In this document: positions 1-6,589 of the stretch, piece by piece
Layout of the letters: every line of letters starts with the position of its first letter
Position numbering within the stretch: position 1 is the stretch's first letter
Origin: Bacteroidota bacterium
GTDB taxonomy: Bacteria; Bacteroidota; Bacteroidia; Bacteroidales; JAAUTT01
DNA: 38,010 bases
Reading direction: 5' to 3'
Assembly (NCBI GenBank): GCA_021779665.1
Contig: JAJYAG010000051.1
Location: forward strand, 1 to 38,010
Notes under the pieces: generated by a model
Seen by the model: only the letters and a program-made list of their open reading frames with translations
Told to the model about the DNA's origin: nothing
The model's database searches: none
Made by a program: the position numbers and the translations under genes

Positions 1-185
1 ACTCTTACTGTTCCGTAATCACATAAAACAACTGCGGGAGCCGAAGGGTCGGGTTTATAATTTGTCATTTGCATATCCTCCATCAGGATATGGCCATATT
101 TAATGGGTGGTTTGCTGTTATAGGCAAAAACATCTGCAGCAGCCAAAACCATTATAATCAATAATGAAATTCTCACTGTTTTCAT
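1..185 (-). CDS. Secreted DUF3857-like protein, N-terminal fragment
   Basis: The reverse strand opens with ATG at 185 and stays open to the window edge, giving about 61 residues. They start with a signal peptide (MKTVRISLLIIMVLAAADVFA) of a Lys/Arg N-region, a hydrophobic core and an Ala-rich end. The mature start contains a stretch of the form IKYGHILMEDMQMTNYKPD followed by SAPAVVLCDYG. That pattern is typical of the first strand pair of Bacteroidota DUF3857/transglutaminase-like exported proteins. The rest of the gene lies outside the window, so the transglutaminase part cannot be checked. The family call rests on motif memory only; the reading frame and signal peptide are seen directly. 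Confidence 0.6.
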   Translation of the reverse strand, partial: MKTVRISLLIIMVLAAADVFAYNSKPPIKYGHILMEDMQMTNYKPDPSAPAVVLCDYGTVR

Positions 186-253
186 ACAAATAAAGATATT
201 TAGTTAGGGAACGGGTGAAAATCTCAAAAACAGTGCCAAATAGATGCTGTTTT

Positions 254-1573
254 TTATGCTATATCGTTGAGTATCCCGGATAACTTCCGCGTAAGCTCAA
301 AACGCGAATAAGTATTTATATTATCGGTGTTTACGTTTAGACTTCCCTGCATAAAATTCAGGAAGTATTCTTCAAGAATACTCACGATATTATCAGCATC
401 GTTAAAACCAGCAATTTTGCCTGCTTTGGAATCATTCAGGATATTTGCCACATCGCCTTTCGTTGGACCTATGGCTAAAATGGGTCGCTTTGCTGCTAGG
501 TATTCAAAGAATTTGCCGGTGAGAATTCCTTCTGCATTAGGTGTGTTGTTAATGAGCAGCAACAGAATCTGTGACTGACGTTCTTTGGTAACCACCTCGT
601 TATGCTGAATGAAGTCGGTTTTGTCCAGATATTTGATAAGTCCAGTCTCCTGAAGTGAACTTACAACCGATGTGTCCAAACGGCCAATGAATTTCAGCTT
701 TAAATATTTGTCGAGCTCTGAATTGGTTTTAAGCAGCCGGATTAAGGCTTCCCATAGTACCTGTGGATTTCGGGCCTTGTTGATGGTTCCGAAATGTGCA
801 ATTGTAAATTCCTTATCAAGCGATACGGGTTTCTCATCGTAATCGGCAGTATCGAAGCCGTTGGTAATGGTTTCAACACGTTTGGCGCCCATAAGCTGAA
901 ACTCTTCGGTCATTTTACTTCCTACGGTTAAAACGCAATCGGCCATAATAACCACACTCTTCTCAAGGCGATGATGTTTACGGTCGGCAAAAGGTGTTAG
1001 AAGAAGCTCAGGATAATAGTCGATATTGGTCCACGGATCACGAAAGTCGGCAACCCAGGGAATATGAAATTTCTTTTTAAGTTGAAGTGCAATGAGATGC
1101 ATGCTGTGTGGCGGCCCTGACGAAATGATGGCATCAACAGGGTTATTTTTCAGATACCCTGTAAGATATTTAACAGAAGGCTTGATCCAGAATTTGCGGG
1201 CATCGGGTATAAAAAAGTTCCCACGGATCCAAACGGCTACTTTCTCGGCAAGTTTTGGTTTTTTCCTTTCTGTAAGGAAACCCACATTAACTTTCTCCGT
1301 CTTTTTCTGTCCGATAAATTTCTTGTAGAACATATAAGGCTCCCAGATCGGCTGTTTTATTATTTTCATGTCCTTGGGAATATCTTTTTCGTTGGATAGG
1401 TCAATTTCGGCATATTCGCCATTCTCGGCGGTGTAAATAACAGGCTCCCAGCCAAATTCCTTCAGGTATTTGGTGAACTTGAGCCAGCGATAGACTGCTG
1501 AACCTCCGGCCGGCGGCCAGTAATAGGTGATTATAAGAACTCTCTTCAATTTTTTGAGAGCAAATATAATCAT
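254..1573 (-). CDS. Glycosyltransferase family 4 (GT-B fold)
   Basis: The 439-residue protein has the two-domain GT-B plan. The N-terminal acceptor domain begins after a short basic lead with a strand and YYWPPAGGSAVYRW, the glycine-rich loop usual in GT4 enzymes, and includes ISSGPPHSMH and VADFRDPW. The C-terminal donor domain starts near ITNGFD and carries AHFGTINKARNP and a nucleotide-sugar binding end, EGILTGKFFEYLA, with the E-x7-E style spacing. It should transfer a sugar from an NDP- or UDP-sugar at the cytoplasmic face of the membrane, for surface polysaccharide or glycolipid assembly. Substrate cannot be told. No other polysaccharide gene is next to it in this window. The start at 1573 is an ATG; a later start at the Lys-rich KKLKRVLIITYY is possible. 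Confidence 0.85.
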   Translation of the reverse strand: MIIFALKKLKRVLIITYYWPPAGGSAVYRWLKFTKYLKEFGWEPVIYTAENGEYAEIDLSNEKDIPKDMKIIKQPIWEPYMFYKKFIGQKKTEKVNVGFLTERKKPKLAEKVAVWIRGNFFIPDARKFWIKPSVKYLTGYLKNNPVDAIISSGPPHSMHLIALQLKKKFHIPWVADFRDPWTNIDYYPELLLTPFADRKHHRLEKSVVIMADCVLTVGSKMTEEFQLMGAKRVETITNGFDTADYDEKPVSLDKEFTIAHFGTINKARNPQVLWEALIRLLKTNSELDKYLKLKFIGRLDTSVVSSLQETGLIKYLDKTDFIQHNEVVTKERQSQILLLLINNTPNAEGILTGKFFEYLAAKRPILAIGPTKGDVANILNDSKAGKIAGFNDADNIVSILEEYFLNFMQGSLNVNTDNINTYSRFELTRKLSGILNDIA

Positions 1574-1605
1574 TCACAAAATAGTGTGAAAAGGTAATTT
1601 TATAA

Positions 1606-1677
1606 CAGGAGTTTCAGTGCACTCAGTCGAGGCTCATTCACGATGAGGTTGCCGTTCCGGATGCACTGAAATTCCTG
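1606..1677. repeat. 72-bp palindromic element with nested inner hairpin
   Basis: Two 16-bp arms (1606-1621 and 1662-1677) are inverted copies with one mismatch; the core is TTTCAGTGCA and TGCACTGAAA. The 40-nt interior has its own 5-bp stem, CTCAT (1633-1637) and ATGAG (1643-1647), with a 5-nt loop. There is no T-run on the minus strand next to the outer stem, so it is not a classic rho-independent terminator, although it sits right after the stop of the minus-strand gene at 1692-2210. It could be a REP-like or MITE-like dispersed element or a structured 3' UTR. Confidence 0.6.
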
Positions 1678-1691
1678 ATTATTATGAATAT

Positions 1692-2210
1692 TTATAAGCT
1701 CCTGACTGGTACTGGTTCTGAGTTGAGCTTCCACTTCTTTGCTATTTCAGCATTGAAACCATCCTTATCTTTGGGGTTGGGTTCGCCTTTGCCGGTTGTA
1801 ATCAGTTTATGGAGACTGTTATGAATGTAGCCTGTCCATGCCTCATTGCATACTTCATAACATTCGTAATCTGGAACAAGTCCCTGATGCGTGAACGTAA
1901 CTTTTGTCCTGTTGCCTTCGGGTGAAATGTCAAAGATGAGTTTCGTGTTCACCCATTCTGTTTGATCGGTTGTGAAACTGAACTGATTGTCTACTACCTG
2001 ATATACCAGTTTTTGGTTCGGAACAGCTTCAATGAGCTTTATTTTGCACAGATGTATGTCTTTGTAATGATAAAAAAAAGTCTCATTCAGCCTGTCGGTA
2101 TTTCCTTCAATCTCCTCCGACCACCATGCCCTGAAATCCATGATTGCATTATATGCTGTTTCGGGAGTACTATCCACAAGAATTGAGGTGTAATAATCAT
2201 TATTGTTCAT
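1692..2210 (-). CDS. SRPBCC/AHSA1-like protein, possibly a truncated exported form
   Basis: The 172-residue product matches the START-like SRPBCC helix-grip fold, in the AHSA1 branch. It begins YYTSILVDSTPETAYNAI, then FRAWWSEEIEG, a central strand set, TKVTFTHQGLVP and a C-terminal helix YIHNSLHKLITTGKGEP. Such proteins bind hydrophobic ligands or act as stress-related cochaperone-like proteins; the ligand is unknown. It is a paralogue of the gene at 2313-2783 and lies downstream of it in the same operon. The ATG at 2210 gives a cytosolic protein. However, the frame continues upstream through 13 sense codons to a TAA at 2250-2252, and beyond that a 17-residue signal-peptide-like segment starts at 2303. 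The gene may therefore be a broken version of an exported protein. Confidence 0.75.
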   Translation of the reverse strand: MNNNDYYTSILVDSTPETAYNAIMDFRAWWSEEIEGNTDRLNETFFYHYKDIHLCKIKLIEAVPNQKLVYQVVDNQFSFTTDQTEWVNTKLIFDISPEGNRTKVTFTHQGLVPDYECYEVCNEAWTGYIHNSLHKLITTGKGEPNPKDKDGFNAEIAKKWKLNSEPVPVRSL

Positions 2211-2249
2211 TGTCGTATTATTTAAATTGTTTTCGGATGTATGTTGACC

Positions 2250-2303
2250 TTAAATATTATATGATAACAAAATCAGCCCAAGGGCCAGAAATGGCTTTTT
2301 CAT
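2250..2303 (-). pseudogene. Orphaned signal peptide in frame with the SRPBCC gene
   Basis: An ATG at 2303 encodes MKKPFLALGLILLSYNI and then meets TAA at 2250-2252. The codons after the stop (GQHTSENNLNNTT) run in the same frame directly into the ATG of the SRPBCC gene at 2210. The 17 residues have a Lys-Lys N-region and a Leu-rich core, and the residues GQ after the stop resemble a Bacteroidota signal cleavage site. I read this as one nonsense change that separated a signal peptide from its protein. The ATG lies 9 bp after the stop of the upstream gene, a normal operon spacing. Confidence 0.5.
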
Positions 2304-2312
2304 ATTTCAACT

Positions 2313-2783
2313 TTAAATTTTGTTATTCATCAATTGCTCAAGTTTTTTCAGATATGTCTCCCAGGCCATTGAACAGGAATTGTAGCATTCAAGATTTGGA
2401 TCCAGACCTTTGTGAGTAAATGTTATCAAGGTTCTGTTTCCTTCTTTTGCCAGGTCAAAACAAATTTTTGTATTGTTCCATTCTTTTGGATTATTCACAA
2501 AGTTGAGGTTACTTTCCATCACATGCCATTCAATTTTAGCATTAGTGTCAAGAGCGGTGAGCTTTTGAGTACTGAAATGAGCTCCGCCGCCGGCCGAAAA
2601 CGAAAATTCATCATTTAATTCTGAACTCCTGCCTGTTATGGTTTCATCGTAAAGGCCAGTCCACCATTTTTGAGGATTCTGCAGAAGTTTAAAACAACTT
2701 TCGATATCTTTTTCTGCATAATAACTTCCGGTAAAGTTCCCACGTTTTGTTTTTTCCTGCACGATCGTTTTATCTGTTTCCAT
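2313..2783 (-). CDS. SRPBCC/AHSA1-like cytosolic protein
   Basis: The 156-residue protein is a START-like SRPBCC domain with a charged N-terminal lead (METDKTIVQEKTKRGNF) and no signal peptide. Visible family blocks are CFKLLQNPQKWWTG, EFSFSAGGGAHF, NTKICFDLAKEGNRTLITFTHKGLDP and the C-terminal helix MAWETYLKKLEQLM. The block GNRT-x-x-TFTH-x-GL is shared with the downstream gene at 1692-2210, so the two arose by duplication. It is the first gene of the pair. It is transcribed from a promoter with a perfect -7 element at 2829-2836, divergent from an AraC-type regulator, which is the likely controller. Ligand unknown. Confidence 0.8.
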   Translation of the reverse strand: METDKTIVQEKTKRGNFTGSYYAEKDIESCFKLLQNPQKWWTGLYDETITGRSSELNDEFSFSAGGGAHFSTQKLTALDTNAKIEWHVMESNLNFVNNPKEWNNTKICFDLAKEGNRTLITFTHKGLDPNLECYNSCSMAWETYLKKLEQLMNNKI

Positions 2784-2828
2784 TTTGTTAATGTTTTTTG
2801 ATTACTAAATCGCTTTTTATTTTGTTTT

Positions 2829-2836
2829 CAAAGGTA
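2829..2836 (-). promoter_or_regulatory. Bacteroidota -7 element for the SRPBCC pair
   Basis: On the minus strand this reads TACCTTTG, an exact match to TAnnTTTG, about 45 bp before the ATG at 2783. I found no good -33 TTTG at the expected spacing, as is common for activator-dependent promoters. Confidence 0.45.
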
Positions 2837-2866
2837 CTGTCTGTAATTACCTTTTGTGGTGGCCTG

Positions 2867-2898
2867 TTTGGACAATCCGGCGGGTTGATTTGGACAAT
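2867..2898. promoter_or_regulatory. Direct-repeat operator candidate for the AraC-type regulator
   Basis: TTTGGACAAT occurs at 2867-2876 and again at 2889-2898, both in the same orientation, with start-to-start spacing of 22 bp, about two helical turns. This is the geometry used by AraC-family proteins. The repeats lie between the -7 element of the minus-strand SRPBCC genes and a probable plus-strand promoter (TTG at 2885-2887, 20 bp, TACTTTTA at 2908-2915). A bound regulator could thus act on both sides. Confidence 0.55.
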
Positions 2899-2975
2899 AA
2901 ACTGCCATACTTTTATGTAAAATAGAGTTGTGAGTTTGATGATGCATATGAAAGCTTCACGAATAAAGATTTAAT

Positions 2976-3950
2976 ATGAAACATCTATCTATTCTTATAC
3001 CCGACGGGGAAAATAATCTTAGCAGTATTGCCGGTACTTATAAAATTTTCACCAGGGCTAATGATATCTGGAAAAACAAAGGAAACAGAGAGGTATTTAA
3101 AATTGAACTGGTTGGCATTTCCGAGAACGTTGGTTTTCATGATGGTCTGTTCTCGGTGTGTCCTCATGTTAACATAAGCGACATCACCAAAACCGATCTG
3201 ATTATTATACCCTCGCTGGATCACAATTATGAACGGGCATTACGCGAAAACAAATCACTGGTACCATGGCTTGTTAATCACTATAAGAATGGAGCTTCAA
3301 TTGCAAGTATCTGTACCGGTGCTTTTTTACTTGCGGCCACCGGGTTGATTGATGGTAAGAGTTGTTCCACACACTGGTCGGTTGCGAATGAGTTTCGGCA
3401 GATGTTCCCCAGGGTAAATCTTATGACGGATAAACTGATAACGGATGAAGACGGGATTTGCACAAATGGTGGTGCTTTTTCATTTCTGAACCTGATCATT
3501 TACCTGATCGAAAAATATTACGACAGGCAGACAGCTCTATATTGTGTGAAGATTTTTCAGATCGACATTGACCGGAATTTTCAGTCGGAGTTCAGCATTT
3601 TCAATGGCTATAAAAAGCATGATGATAAGGAGGTTTATGAAGCTCAGGTTTTTCTCGAATCTAAATATCAGGATAAGGTCATTATTGGAGATATACCGGA
3701 TAAGCTTAACCTGAGCCGCCGGAATTTCGACAGGAGATTTATCCGAGCTACAGGTGTCACTCCTTTGGAATATCTGCAGCGGGTAAAAATTGAAGCAGCT
3801 AAAAAGTCTCTCGAGAACACCCGAAAAACAGTGAACGAAATTATGTATGACGTGGGTTATAACGATACCAAAGCTTTCAGAAATATTTTCAGCCGAATCA
3901 CAGGAGTATCTCCCAATGATTACAAATCAAAATACAATAAGGAAGTTTAA
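2976..3950 (+). CDS. GlxA-type transcriptional regulator (DJ-1/PfpI + AraC HTH)
   Basis: The 324-residue protein has two parts. Residues about 1-185 form a DJ-1/PfpI class I glutamine amidotransferase-like domain: it starts LSILIPDGENNLSSIAG, has the nucleophile-elbow-like IASICTGAFLLAATGLIDG with a Cys, then CSTHW and CTNGGAFSFLNL. Residues about 215-324 are an AraC helix-turn-helix domain with KLNLSRRNFDRRFIRATG and TPLEYLQRVKIEAAKKSLE, then VGYNDTKAFRNIFSRITGVSP. In GlxA regulators the DJ-1 domain acts as a sensor rather than an enzyme. The gene is divergent from two SRPBCC genes with direct repeats between them, so these are the likely targets. The inducer is unknown. The start is the ATG at 2976. 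Confidence 0.9.
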   Translation: MKHLSILIPDGENNLSSIAGTYKIFTRANDIWKNKGNREVFKIELVGISENVGFHDGLFSVCPHVNISDITKTDLIIIPSLDHNYERALRENKSLVPWLVNHYKNGASIASICTGAFLLAATGLIDGKSCSTHWSVANEFRQMFPRVNLMTDKLITDEDGICTNGGAFSFLNLIIYLIEKYYDRQTALYCVKIFQIDIDRNFQSEFSIFNGYKKHDDKEVYEAQVFLESKYQDKVIIGDIPDKLNLSRRNFDRRFIRATGVTPLEYLQRVKIEAAKKSLENTRKTVNEIMYDVGYNDTKAFRNIFSRITGVSPNDYKSKYNKEV

Positions 3951-3982
3951 CCAGAAAATCCTGATTAATAATTGAAAGTTGC

Positions 3983-4001
3983 CAGCCGGAATATCCGGCT
4001 G
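3983..4001. terminator. Hairpin between convergent genes
   Basis: CAGCCGG (3983-3989) and CCGGCTG (3995-4001) form a 7-bp GC-rich stem with a 5-nt loop, between the regulator's stop (3950) and the glyS stop (4016). No strong T-run follows on either strand, so termination activity is a guess. Confidence 0.4.
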
Positions 4002-4015
4002 ACTCACAAAATTTC

Positions 4016-5569
4016 TTAACCCAGCTTCTGCAGCAAGCTTCTGATACTTACCTTGTCGCTGATAATTTCGCGGAGTTTTGCAACCGGAACGCGTTCCTGT
4101 TCCATGGTGTCGCGGTAACGGAGCGTTACGGTATCGTCCTGCAGGGTTTGATGATCAATGGTGATGCAATAGGGAGTTCCAATGGCATCCTGACGACGGT
4201 AACGGCGGCCAATAGTATCTTTTTCTTCGTATTGACAGTTGAAATCGAAACGGAGGGTATTGTGAATTTCACGCGCTTTTTCGCCAAGTCCGTCTTTTTT
4301 CACAAGCGGGAAAATAGCCAGCTTGATGGGTGCAAGTGCAGCTGGGATGCGTAAAACAATACGTTCGTCTTCCGATCCGTCTTCTTTTTTCAGTTTTTCT
4401 TCGGTATACGCGTTTGAAAGTATTGCCAAAAATGTGCGGTCGAGACCAATCGAGGTTTCGATTACATATGGCACATAACTTTCGTTGGTTTCAGGATCGA
4501 AATAACGTATTTTCTTGCCGGAGAATTTCTCGTGCTGCGACAGGTCAAAGTCAGTACGCGAGTGAATTCCTTCCAATTCCTTGAAACCCATGGGAAAATT
4601 AAACTGAATATCGGTAGCAGCATTGGCATAATGTGCCAGCTTTTCGTGATCGTGATAGCGGTAATTTTCACTTCCCAAACCCAAAGCATGGTGCCATTTT
4701 AGGCGGGTTTCCTTCCATTTTTTGAACCACTCAATTTCTTCGCCGGGTCGAACAAAGAACTGCATTTCCATCTGTTCGAATTCGCGCATGCGGAAAATAA
4801 ACTGGCGGGCAACAATTTCGTTACGGAAGGCTTTACCTATCTGGGCAATTCCAAAAGGAATTTTCATACGGCCTGTCTTCTGAACGTTGAGGTAGTTCAC
4901 GAAAATCCCCTGAGCGGTTTCGGGACGGAGATAGATAACATTGGCATCTTCGCTTACCGAACCCATTTTTGTATCGAACATCAGGTTAAACTGACGTACT
5001 TCGGTCCAGTTAGCAGTTCCTGAAATCGGACAAACAATGCCGTTGTCGATAATAATCTGACGGATCCCTTCCAGATCAGTCTTTTCAAGGGCAGCAACGT
5101 AACGGGTATTCAGTTCGTCAATCTTGGTCTGCGAACGTTGCACATTGGGGTTGGTTGCCTTGAATTTTTCTTCGTCGAAAGCATCACCAAATTTATTTTT
5201 GGCTTTTTCGACTTCTTTATTGATTTTATCTTCGAGCTTATCGCGGAATTCTTCAATAAGAACATCGGCGCGGTAACGCTTTTTCGAGTCTTTGTTATCA
5301 ATGAGCGGATCGTTAAAAGCATCAACGTGACCTGAGGCTTTCCAGGTGGTAGGATGCATAAAAATGGCGGCGTCTATCCCAACAATGTTTTCGTGCAAAA
5401 GCACCATGGAATCCCACCAGTACTTTTTGATGTTGTTCTTAAGCTCAACACCATATTGACCGTAATCGTAAACTGCACTTAAACCATCATAAATTTCGCT
5501 CGATGGGAAAATAAAACCATATTCCTTCGCATGCGAAATAAGCTTCTTAAAAAGATCGTCGTTAGCCAT
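4016..5569 (-). CDS. glyS: Glycine--tRNA ligase, dimeric alpha2 type
   Basis: The enzyme attaches glycine to tRNA-Gly using ATP in the cytosol. The 517-residue length and layout match the eukaryote/archaea-like class II homodimer used by Bacteroidota, not the alpha2beta2 form. The N-terminus FIFPSSEIYDGLSAVYDYG is a family hallmark. Class II motif 2 is visible at FIFRMREFEQMEMQFF and motif 3 at SIGLDRTFLAIL, with YLRPETAQGIFVNY before motif 2. The C-terminal anticodon-binding domain starts around LAPIKLAIFPL and holds DAIGTPYCITIDHQTL. The gene stands alone and has the best promoter in the window (5601-5632), a -33 TTTG 20 bp from a -7 TACATTTG, which supports the ATG at 5569. Confidence 0.97.
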   Translation of the reverse strand: MANDDLFKKLISHAKEYGFIFPSSEIYDGLSAVYDYGQYGVELKNNIKKYWWDSMVLLHENIVGIDAAIFMHPTTWKASGHVDAFNDPLIDNKDSKKRYRADVLIEEFRDKLEDKINKEVEKAKNKFGDAFDEEKFKATNPNVQRSQTKIDELNTRYVAALEKTDLEGIRQIIIDNGIVCPISGTANWTEVRQFNLMFDTKMGSVSEDANVIYLRPETAQGIFVNYLNVQKTGRMKIPFGIAQIGKAFRNEIVARQFIFRMREFEQMEMQFFVRPGEEIEWFKKWKETRLKWHHALGLGSENYRYHDHEKLAHYANAATDIQFNFPMGFKELEGIHSRTDFDLSQHEKFSGKKIRYFDPETNESYVPYVIETSIGLDRTFLAILSNAYTEEKLKKEDGSEDERIVLRIPAALAPIKLAIFPLVKKDGLGEKAREIHNTLRFDFNCQYEEKDTIGRRYRRQDAIGTPYCITIDHQTLQDDTVTLRYRDTMEQERVPVAKLREIISDKVSIRSLLQKLG

Positions 5570-5600
5570 CCTTATTTTGTTTCTTTAAATTAATAGCTTG

Positions 5601-5632
5601 CAAATGTATATGAAACGCACCTGTTTTGCAAA
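5601..5632 (-). promoter_or_regulatory. Bacteroidota primary-sigma promoter of glyS
   Basis: On the minus strand TTTG (5629-5632) is followed by 20 bp and then TACATTTG (5601-5608), matching TTTG-N19-21-TAnnTTTG. Transcription should start near 5594, leaving about 25 nt of leader before the ATG at 5569. Confidence 0.65.
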
Positions 5633-5659
5633 AGAAACAAAACTGAAATTTTTTTAAAG

Positions 5660-5688
5660 AAAAAAGCCTGCCGGGAATTCCGACAGGC
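5660..5688 (-). terminator. Rho-independent terminator of the 5713-6312 gene
   Basis: Read on the minus strand, a 9-bp stem (positions 80-88 and 66-74 of the 56xx block, GCCTGTCGG against CCGGCAGGC with one G-U pair, loop AATTC) is followed by six T residues. It lies about 25 bp past the stop codon at 5713. Confidence 0.8.
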
Positions 5689-5712
5689 CAACATTTGAAT
5701 TTGAATTATTAT

Positions 5713-6312
5713 TTATTTGAAGGTTACTTTTACTGTATAGTCTCCATTTAGGTTTTTAGGAACATATAATCTTTCTTTTTCCAGTGTCTTTTTAACTTTG
5801 GCAGCTAAATTCGGATCGGACGATTCGGCTTTCATTACCTTTACGTAATAAGGATTAACAACCCTAAGCTTTACGTCTACACTTTCCGCCCTGTCGGTTT
5901 TAATATCGCTCACAACGTCCATAACCTGATCGCGGATTGCAGTGTAATTGGCAGCTTCCTTATCAGCAGCTTCAGTGTCACTATTTACCCGAAGGTTGAT
6001 TGTGTAAATTCCTGAACTTCCCTTAGGAAACTTAATTTTAGAGTCGCTAAGAACGTTTTTAACTTCTCTGTTTAGGCTCATGTCGGAACTTTCAATTTTA
6101 AGAAGCTGGAGGTTGTTATCTTCAGTGACGCCGAATTTTAAGGTTACCTGACCCTGACCCTGGATGTCGGCCGATTGAATGGCACTGGCAATTTTTTCTC
6201 TTACCGAGCTGTTAACATTTTTTGAGTCACCTGGGCCTGCAAAGGTGTAACCCGACATTAATAACATGGCCGATATAACAAAAAGTGATTTTAACGTTTT
6301 CATGGTTTTCAT
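5713..6312 (-). CDS. Exported protein with two tandem TonB-C-like repeats, function unknown
   Basis: The 199-residue product starts with a signal peptide (MKTLKSLFVISAMLLMSGYTFA, then G) and is otherwise an internal duplication. Repeat 1 spans roughly residues 35-110 and repeat 2 roughly 122-199. Both start with a helix (VREKIASAIQSADI; IRDQVMDVVSDIKT), continue with a strand and the shared block of the form (M/L)K-x-ESSD, then a helix (LNREVKNVLSDSKI; LAAKVKKTLEKERL) and end in a strand (GIYTINLRV; GDYTVKVTF). The beta-alpha-beta layout recalls the C-terminal domain of TonB-like energy transducers, without a membrane anchor or Pro-rich spacer. It is probably periplasmic. Two candidate ATG codons exist at 6312 and 6303. 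A good terminator follows. Confidence 0.7.
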   Translation of the reverse strand: MKTMKTLKSLFVISAMLLMSGYTFAGPGDSKNVNSSVREKIASAIQSADIQGQGQVTLKFGVTEDNNLQLLKIESSDMSLNREVKNVLSDSKIKFPKGSSGIYTINLRVNSDTEAADKEAANYTAIRDQVMDVVSDIKTDRAESVDVKLRVVNPYYVKVMKAESSDPNLAAKVKKTLEKERLYVPKNLNGDYTVKVTFK

Positions 6313-6536
6313 TTTTTATATGTTGATGATAATTGTATTATTATGCCTATGATTAATCAAGGTGCGTGCCAAAACTTGTAAATAACTATAAAACAGGTAT
6401 TAAAGTTGAGTATTGACTTGTTTGTTTGTTTTTATAACTGTTTCAAAAAAGAACATAGGTGTTCATTAATGTACACTTTTAACTTTGGTTAACAATTTGG
6501 TTATCACTAGCAAATGATAATTACTGAAAAATGGGG

Positions 6537-6567
6537 TTGTGATTATCCTAAATTTCATGTAGGTTTG
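6537..6567 (+). promoter_or_regulatory. Bacteroidota promoter of nadB
   Basis: TTG at 6537-6539, a 20-bp spacer and TAGGTTTG at 6560-6567 fit TTTG-N19-21-TAnnTTTG. The predicted start of transcription near 6574 supports ATG 6590 as the translation start. Confidence 0.55.
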
Positions 6568-6589
6568 ATATCAAAATGGTTTTTAAGTG

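Noticed and set aside
1622-1661. Remnant coding sequence inside the palindrome
   Set aside because: A short minus-strand frame across the interior is open, but it is too short and matches nothing I know.
6313-6589. Riboswitch or small RNA in the 277-bp gap before nadB
   Set aside because: Only AT-rich sequence and a promoter were seen; I found no convincing conserved stem set, and the transcript leader is only about 16 nt.
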